Below, piece by piece: positions 59,849-64,000 of a stretch of DNA of 64,000 nt. Numbering within the stretch: the first letter of the stretch is position 1; every line of letters begins with the position of its first letter. The stretch lies in contig NZ_CP197471.1 of NCBI RefSeq assembly GCF_052180215.1, positions 3,258,001-3,322,000 of the forward strand. Direction: 5' to 3'. The DNA is from Pseudoneobacillus sp052180215 (GTDB lineage: Bacteria > Bacillota > Bacilli > Bacillales > Cytobacillaceae). The translations under genes were made by a program, and so were the position numbers. The notes beneath the pieces are model-generated. The model made no database searches and was not told where the DNA came from. It saw nothing but the letters and a program-made list of their open reading frames with translations.

Positions 59849-60679
59849 TTAATCCAATCGTTGGCACTTTGGACAAAAATGGGTACCTCTGCCACCTACA
59901 ACCGTTTTTTCTAATGGATGTCCACAGTTTTTACATTCTTCCCCTTTACGACCATAAACGAAAAGTTCAAGCTGAAACATACCAATCTCCCCTTGTGAAT
60001 TCACATAGGAGCGTATGGTACTTCCACCTTTTTTTACAGCCTCCGAAAGTGTTTGAATAATTTCCTTATGCAAAACTTCTAATTGTGCAGGAGTTAAGTT
60101 TTGAGCGATTGTTTCAGGGTGAATTCGCGAACGAAATAGCGCCTCGTCTACATAGATATTTCCGAGTCCTACGACAATTTTTTGATCTAACAGTGCTGGC
60201 TTCACTTTTCGGTTCGTCTTTTTCAACCTTTCACTTAAGTGTTTAAGTGTAAATTCTGGTGAAAACGGTTCTGGTCCTAGTTCATTTAGAGGTGCGACAC
60301 TGAATTCTGTACCTTTCGTAAATAAGTGCATCGTTCCAAATTTCCGTACATCCTTATATCTTAATTCGGTTCCGTCCGTGAAATGAAAAATAACATGGGT
60401 ATGTTTATCAATTGGTTCTTCATGAGGATAGACCGCATATTTCCCTTCCATCCTTAAGTGTGATACTAGTGCAAACTCATCTGTGTAAAAAATGATAAAC
60501 TTTCCTCGCCGAGAAACATCTTTTATGGTTTGTCCCTTTAAAGCATCTGTAAATTGAATGACTTCGGAAGGGCTTTTAATCATCTTTGACCAATTTACTG
60601 TTACTTCTTTTATCGTTTTATTTAAAACTAGATTTTTTAATGTTTTTCTAACAGTTTCAACTTCAGGAAGCTCTGGCAT
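59849..60679 (-). CDS. mutM: Formamidopyrimidine-DNA glycosylase
   Basis: MutM (Fpg) excises 8-oxoguanine and formamidopyrimidines and cleaves the abasic site. The 276 residues begin MPELPEVETVRKTL, with catalytic Pro2 and Glu3, contain the LVSHLRMEGKYAV and GLGNIYVDEALFRS motifs, and end in the zinc finger CKNCGHPLEKTVVGGRGTHF then CPKC. AAGGGAG precedes the ATG at 60679. It follows polA by 35 bp, giving a base-excision-repair pair of glycosylase and gap-filling polymerase. Confidence 0.99.
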   Translation of the reverse strand: MPELPEVETVRKTLKNLVLNKTIKEVTVNWSKMIKSPSEVIQFTDALKGQTIKDVSRRGKFIIFYTDEFALVSHLRMEGKYAVYPHEEPIDKHTHVIFHFTDGTELRYKDVRKFGTMHLFTKGTEFSVAPLNELGPEPFSPEFTLKHLSERLKKTNRKVKPALLDQKIVVGLGNIYVDEALFRSRIHPETIAQNLTPAQLEVLHKEIIQTLSEAVKKGGSTIRSYVNSQGEIGMFQLELFVYGRKGEECKNCGHPLEKTVVGGRGTHFCPKCQRLD

Positions 60680-60714
60680 AAGATGTCATCTCCCTTTTTT
60701 AATTATATATATAA

Positions 60715-63345
60715 CTATTTTGCATCAAACCATGTTGGTCCATATGAATAGTCCACTTTTAGTGGAACAGCCAATTCTACTGCATTCTCCATTACTTCAG
60801 GAACGATTTGTTTTAGCCTTTCTATTTCTTCTTTTGGAGCCTCAAAAATTAATTCGTCATGTACTTGTAATAAAAGTTTCGCCTTTAGATTTTCAGCACT
60901 TAATCGATCTGCCATATCAATCATGGCTTTCTTTATAATATCGGCTGCACTTCCCTGAATAGGAGTATTCATAGCAGTTCGTTCTGCAAAGCTTCTAATA
61001 TTGAAATTACGACTGATAATTTCTGGAATATATCTTCGTCTTTGTAGTAGCGTGGACACATATCCTTGTTGTTTTGCCACTTTGACAATGTCTGCCATAT
61101 AATCCTTTACCCCAGGATAGCTTTCTAGATAACGTTCAATAAATTGACCCGCTTCCTTTCGTGTGATCCCTAAGCTTTGTGACAAACCATAGTCACTTAT
61201 TCCATATACTATCCCAAAGTTAACAGCCTTTGCATGTCGACGCATATTGGATGTTACTTCGTCTGCCTTAACATGGAAAACTTCCATCGCGGTTTTCGTA
61301 TGAATATCTAAGTCATCTTTAAATGCTTGGATGAGTTTTTCATCTCCGGCAATATGAGCCAAAACTCTTAACTCAATTTGTGAATAGTCCGCTGCAAACA
61401 TCACCCAATCTTTTTCTGAAGGGATAAAAGCTTGACGAATTTTACGTCCTTCCTCCAATCGGATTGGAATGTTTTGAAGATTCGGGTCAATGGAACTAAG
61501 TCTCCCAGTAGCTGTTAAAACTTGATTAAAACGAGTATGAACTTTATTGGTTGTTGGATGAACAACTTTTAGAAGTCCTTCAATATAAGTTGATTGTAAT
61601 TTACCTAATTGTCGGTAATTCAATATCTCACGAATAATTTCATGATCTTCAGCTAATTTTTCGAGAACGTCTGCTGAAGTAGAATAACCCGTTTTTGTTT
61701 TTTTCATAGACGGTAATCCTAGTTTTTCAAACAGGATAACGCCAAGCTGTTTAGGTGAATTAATATTAAAACATTCACCAGCAAGTTGATAAATTTTTGT
61801 TTCAAGTTCTAATAATTTCTCTGCAATTTCTTCATACATTTTTTTAAGTCGATCAATGTCTATTTTAACTCCTGTTGCTTCCATGTCAGCCAAGATAAGG
61901 GAAAGTGGAAGTTCTAAATCATAAAATAACTCATCTTGTTGATTTTGTCTTAGCTCACTCTCTAGTGTGTCTTTCAACTCTTCTAAAACAATCGCTTTAC
62001 GAACAATATGCTCTGAGAGGTCTTTAAGTCCCGGAACACTTCTTTTTGCTCCTTTTCCATAAAAATCCTCATTTGATTGAACAAATGCTTTTTTATATTT
62101 TTTGGCAATAGATGAAATATCATCTATATTTTCTGATGGGTCCAATAAGTATGAAGCTATTAGTAAATCAAACTGAATTCCTTTAAGATGAATTCCATGC
62201 CTATATAAGGATACCTCTGTTCTTTTAGCATCGTAGACTATCTTAAATATGGACTCATCCTCTGCCCAATTCTTAAACAGAGGTGACCTTATGGCATTCT
62301 CCGTCTCTATGAAATAGCTTCCATTTTGATTGACAATGGCCATTCCTAAAATCGGTGCAGTATGATAATTCTCCTCTAAAATCTCAACATATAAGAAAGC
62401 TGCTTTTGTCAAAATCTCATCATTTAATTCAGTTACGATTTCATAATCGATTTTTTCTAATTCAACCTGTTGTTCTGATTCAATCGGTCCGATTTTTTCT
62501 AATAAAGAATTAAATCCAAGCTCCTTAAAAATCCCTGCTACTTTTTCATTACTATAACCACTATATTCAATCTCAGGTAAAGCTACTTGGACGGGTGCTT
62601 CTCTTGTGATGGTGGCAAGTTGTTTACTCATGATGGCTTGCTCTTTAAATTCCGAAAGCTTTTCCTTTAATTTTGCTCCATTTACATGGTCAATGGAAGA
62701 AAGTAACTCTTCAAGAGTAGTGAATTCCTTTAATAATTTAATAGCCGTTTTTTCCCCTACACCTGGTACTCCAGGAATATTATCTGACGCATCTCCCATT
62801 AATCCTTTCATATCGATGATTTGGTCAGGAATTAGTCCATATTTCTCTTTTATATGATCCGGAGTATATTCTTCAATATCCGTAATCCCTTTTCTAGTAA
62901 TACAAACCGTTGTTTTTTCAGAGGCAAGCTGAGTTAAATCTTTATCACCTGATATTACTTTCACTTTAAATCCTTCTTCTTCTGCTTCCTTGGAAAGTGT
63001 GCCAATAATATCATCCGCTTCATAGTTCTCTAATTCATAACGAGAAATGCTAAATGCATCTAACAAATCACGAATAAAAGGGAATTGTTCTGAAAGTTCT
63101 GGTGGCGTTTTTTGTCTACCACCTTTATATTCTGTAAAAGTCTTATGTCTAAAAGTAGTCTTGCCAGCATCAAATGCAACTAATAAATGGGAAGGTTTTT
63201 CATCTTCTAAAATCTTCATTAGCATCATCGTAAAACCATAGATTGCATTTGTATGTACACCTTTGTCATTGTTTAATAATGGCAAAGCAAAGAAAGCACG
63301 GTAGGCGATACTATTTCCATCAATTAAAACCAACTTCTTTTCCAT
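60715..63345 (-). CDS. polA: DNA polymerase I
   Basis: Pol I removes RNA primers and fills repair gaps. The 876 residues contain an intact N-terminal 5-prime nuclease (LIDGNSIAYRAFFAL, ENYEADDIIGTLS, KGLMGDASDNIPGVPGVGEKTA), a middle 3-5 exonuclease-fold domain and a complete polymerase (FAADYSQIELRVLAHIAGD, RRHAKAVNFGIVYGIS, QVHDELIFEAP). The middle domain has VEIL where active enzymes have the DxE metal ligands, so proofreading is probably lost, as in other Bacillus Pol I. AAGGGGA lies before the ATG at 63345; 16 upstream in-frame codons are unsupported. Confidence 0.99.
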   Translation of the reverse strand: MEKKLVLIDGNSIAYRAFFALPLLNNDKGVHTNAIYGFTMMLMKILEDEKPSHLLVAFDAGKTTFRHKTFTEYKGGRQKTPPELSEQFPFIRDLLDAFSISRYELENYEADDIIGTLSKEAEEEGFKVKVISGDKDLTQLASEKTTVCITRKGITDIEEYTPDHIKEKYGLIPDQIIDMKGLMGDASDNIPGVPGVGEKTAIKLLKEFTTLEELLSSIDHVNGAKLKEKLSEFKEQAIMSKQLATITREAPVQVALPEIEYSGYSNEKVAGIFKELGFNSLLEKIGPIESEQQVELEKIDYEIVTELNDEILTKAAFLYVEILEENYHTAPILGMAIVNQNGSYFIETENAIRSPLFKNWAEDESIFKIVYDAKRTEVSLYRHGIHLKGIQFDLLIASYLLDPSENIDDISSIAKKYKKAFVQSNEDFYGKGAKRSVPGLKDLSEHIVRKAIVLEELKDTLESELRQNQQDELFYDLELPLSLILADMEATGVKIDIDRLKKMYEEIAEKLLELETKIYQLAGECFNINSPKQLGVILFEKLGLPSMKKTKTGYSTSADVLEKLAEDHEIIREILNYRQLGKLQSTYIEGLLKVVHPTTNKVHTRFNQVLTATGRLSSIDPNLQNIPIRLEEGRKIRQAFIPSEKDWVMFAADYSQIELRVLAHIAGDEKLIQAFKDDLDIHTKTAMEVFHVKADEVTSNMRRHAKAVNFGIVYGISDYGLSQSLGITRKEAGQFIERYLESYPGVKDYMADIVKVAKQQGYVSTLLQRRRYIPEIISRNFNIRSFAERTAMNTPIQGSAADIIKKAMIDMADRLSAENLKAKLLLQVHDELIFEAPKEEIERLKQIVPEVMENAVELAVPLKVDYSYGPTWFDAK

Positions 63346-63380
63346 TCCACATCCCCTTTTCAAAAAAAATTTATATACAA

Positions 63381-63445
63381 AAAAAGCCATCAATCTCCTT
63401 CTCTATTCTATCATGGATAGAAAAAGAAAGAAAAATGACGGCTCT
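63381..63445 (-). terminator. Long hairpin terminator downstream of hflC
   Basis: Read on the minus strand, AGCCGTCA near 63440 pairs with TGATGGCT at 63384-63391, with further pairing around CTATCCATGATAG in the apex; seven T follow. It separates hflC from polA. Confidence 0.7.
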
Positions 63446-63450
63446 TTGAT

Positions 63451-64000
63451 TTATTTCGTATAACCCATTAATAGTCTTGCATATGGAGAATCAGACGGTA
63501 ATACAATAACTGATTTTTCATTAATGGTTTTCTTATAGGATTCTAGAGTACGATACAACTCATAAAAACTTGGGTCCTTTGAGAAGGATTGATTATATAC
63601 TCTCGCTGCTTCTCCTTCACCTTCTGCACGGATTACTTCTGCATCAGCCTGTGCTTTTGCAAGCATTTCCTTTACCTCACGATCGGTTTCAGCTACAATT
63701 CTATTTTTCTCGGCATCACCCATTGATAAATATTCTTGTGCTTTCGATTCACGTTCAGAGATCATTCGAGTATAGACAGATTGTTCATTTTCACCTGGTA
63801 GATCCGTTCTTTTCATTCGGACATCCACTAAAATAATTCCATAATTATCTTTTGATAGTAATTCATTTACTTTTTCCGTTACTCGATCATTTAGTGAACC
63901 ACGTGACGATTTCTCATCATTAATAATTTCATCATAATTTAATTGTCCAAACTCTGCTCGAACAACAGAATAAATAAATTCTTCCATACGAGATTCAGCT
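63451..64000 (-). CDS. hflC: HflC-like SPFH/prohibitin-family protein, C-terminal part
   Basis: The frame is open to the right edge, so the N-terminal membrane anchor and the first part of the SPFH domain are outside the window. The visible 183 residues read AESRMEEFIYSVVRAEFGQ, then IILVDVRMKRTDLP, YTRMISERESKAQEY and the long EAARVYNQSF helix typical of HflC, ending SDSPYARLLMGYTK. HflC with HflK modulates the FtsH membrane protease in other bacteria. Position next to polA differs from B. subtilis, where phoR is the neighbour. Confidence 0.9.
   Translation of the reverse strand, partial: AESRMEEFIYSVVRAEFGQLNYDEIINDEKSSRGSLNDRVTEKVNELLSKDNYGIILVDVRMKRTDLPGENEQSVYTRMISERESKAQEYLSMGDAEKNRIVAETDREVKEMLAKAQADAEVIRAEGEGEAARVYNQSFSKDPSFYELYRTLESYKKTINEKSVIVLPSDSPYARLLMGYTK

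Overview
This 64 kb window is low-GC, densely packed chromosomal DNA from a spore-forming Bacillaceae species. Evidence for that is gerE, gerM, sspI, ytxC and ytaF, AGGAGG-type ribosome binding sites, two T-boxes, a lysine riboswitch, an L20 leader and intergenic repeats of the kind seen in Bacillaceae. Gene order follows Bacillus subtilis from hemB to polA, but the large accessory blocks of that genome are absent. A soil genus such as Neobacillus, Cytobacillus or Bacillus in the broad sense would fit; the sequence alone does not settle the genus. Almost every gene is on the minus strand; only ysxD, yslB, sspI and ysdB are on the plus strand. I see no prophage, insertion sequence, CRISPR array or rRNA gene, and one tRNA gene.

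Layout, left to right. 1-4.7 kb: haem operon hemA-hemX-hemC-hemD-hemB (hemB cut by the left edge), with a candidate PerR-controlled promoter. 4.8-13.4 kb: ysxD, then protein quality control (engB, lonA, lonB, clpX, tig). 13.4-20.6 kb: ysoA, tRNA-Arg(UCU), ysnB-rdgB-rph-gerM, racE, a MarR regulator, the spore-coat regulator gerE and a thioesterase with a FadR-like operator. 20.8-24 kb: succinate dehydrogenase sdhCAB. 24.4-28.7 kb: yslB, lysC under a lysine riboswitch, uvrC and trxA. 28.9-34.1 kb: fatty-acid degradation, lcfA plus fadR-fadB-etfB-etfA, with a FadR operator. 34.2-40 kb: yshE with an unannotated 27-codon ORF, mutS2, polX, cvpA, zapA. 40-51.9 kb: translation genes pheST (T-box), rlmP, infC-rpmI-rplT (L20 leader) and thrS (T-box), interrupted by sspI, an M42 aminopeptidase, a dUTPase-like gene, the sigma-W-type gene ysdB and two membrane proteins. 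52-64 kb: ytxC, dnaI, dnaB, nrdR, speD, gapB, coaE, ytaF, mutM, polA and a truncated hflC.

The genes form coherent units: tetrapyrrole synthesis, proteolysis and folding, fatty-acid oxidation feeding the electron-transfer flavoprotein, replication start (DnaB/DnaI) beside repair (PolA, MutM), and gluconeogenic GapB beside polyamine synthesis (SpeD).

No undescribed multi-gene system is evident. The best leads are small: a structured speD leader that can mask its own Shine-Dalgarno sequence, two long palindromes with the same 15-nt core and compensating arm changes, a FadR-like operator in front of the thioesterase, and the 27-codon membrane ORF behind yshE. All coordinates, starts and motifs were read by eye; no search or folding program was run.
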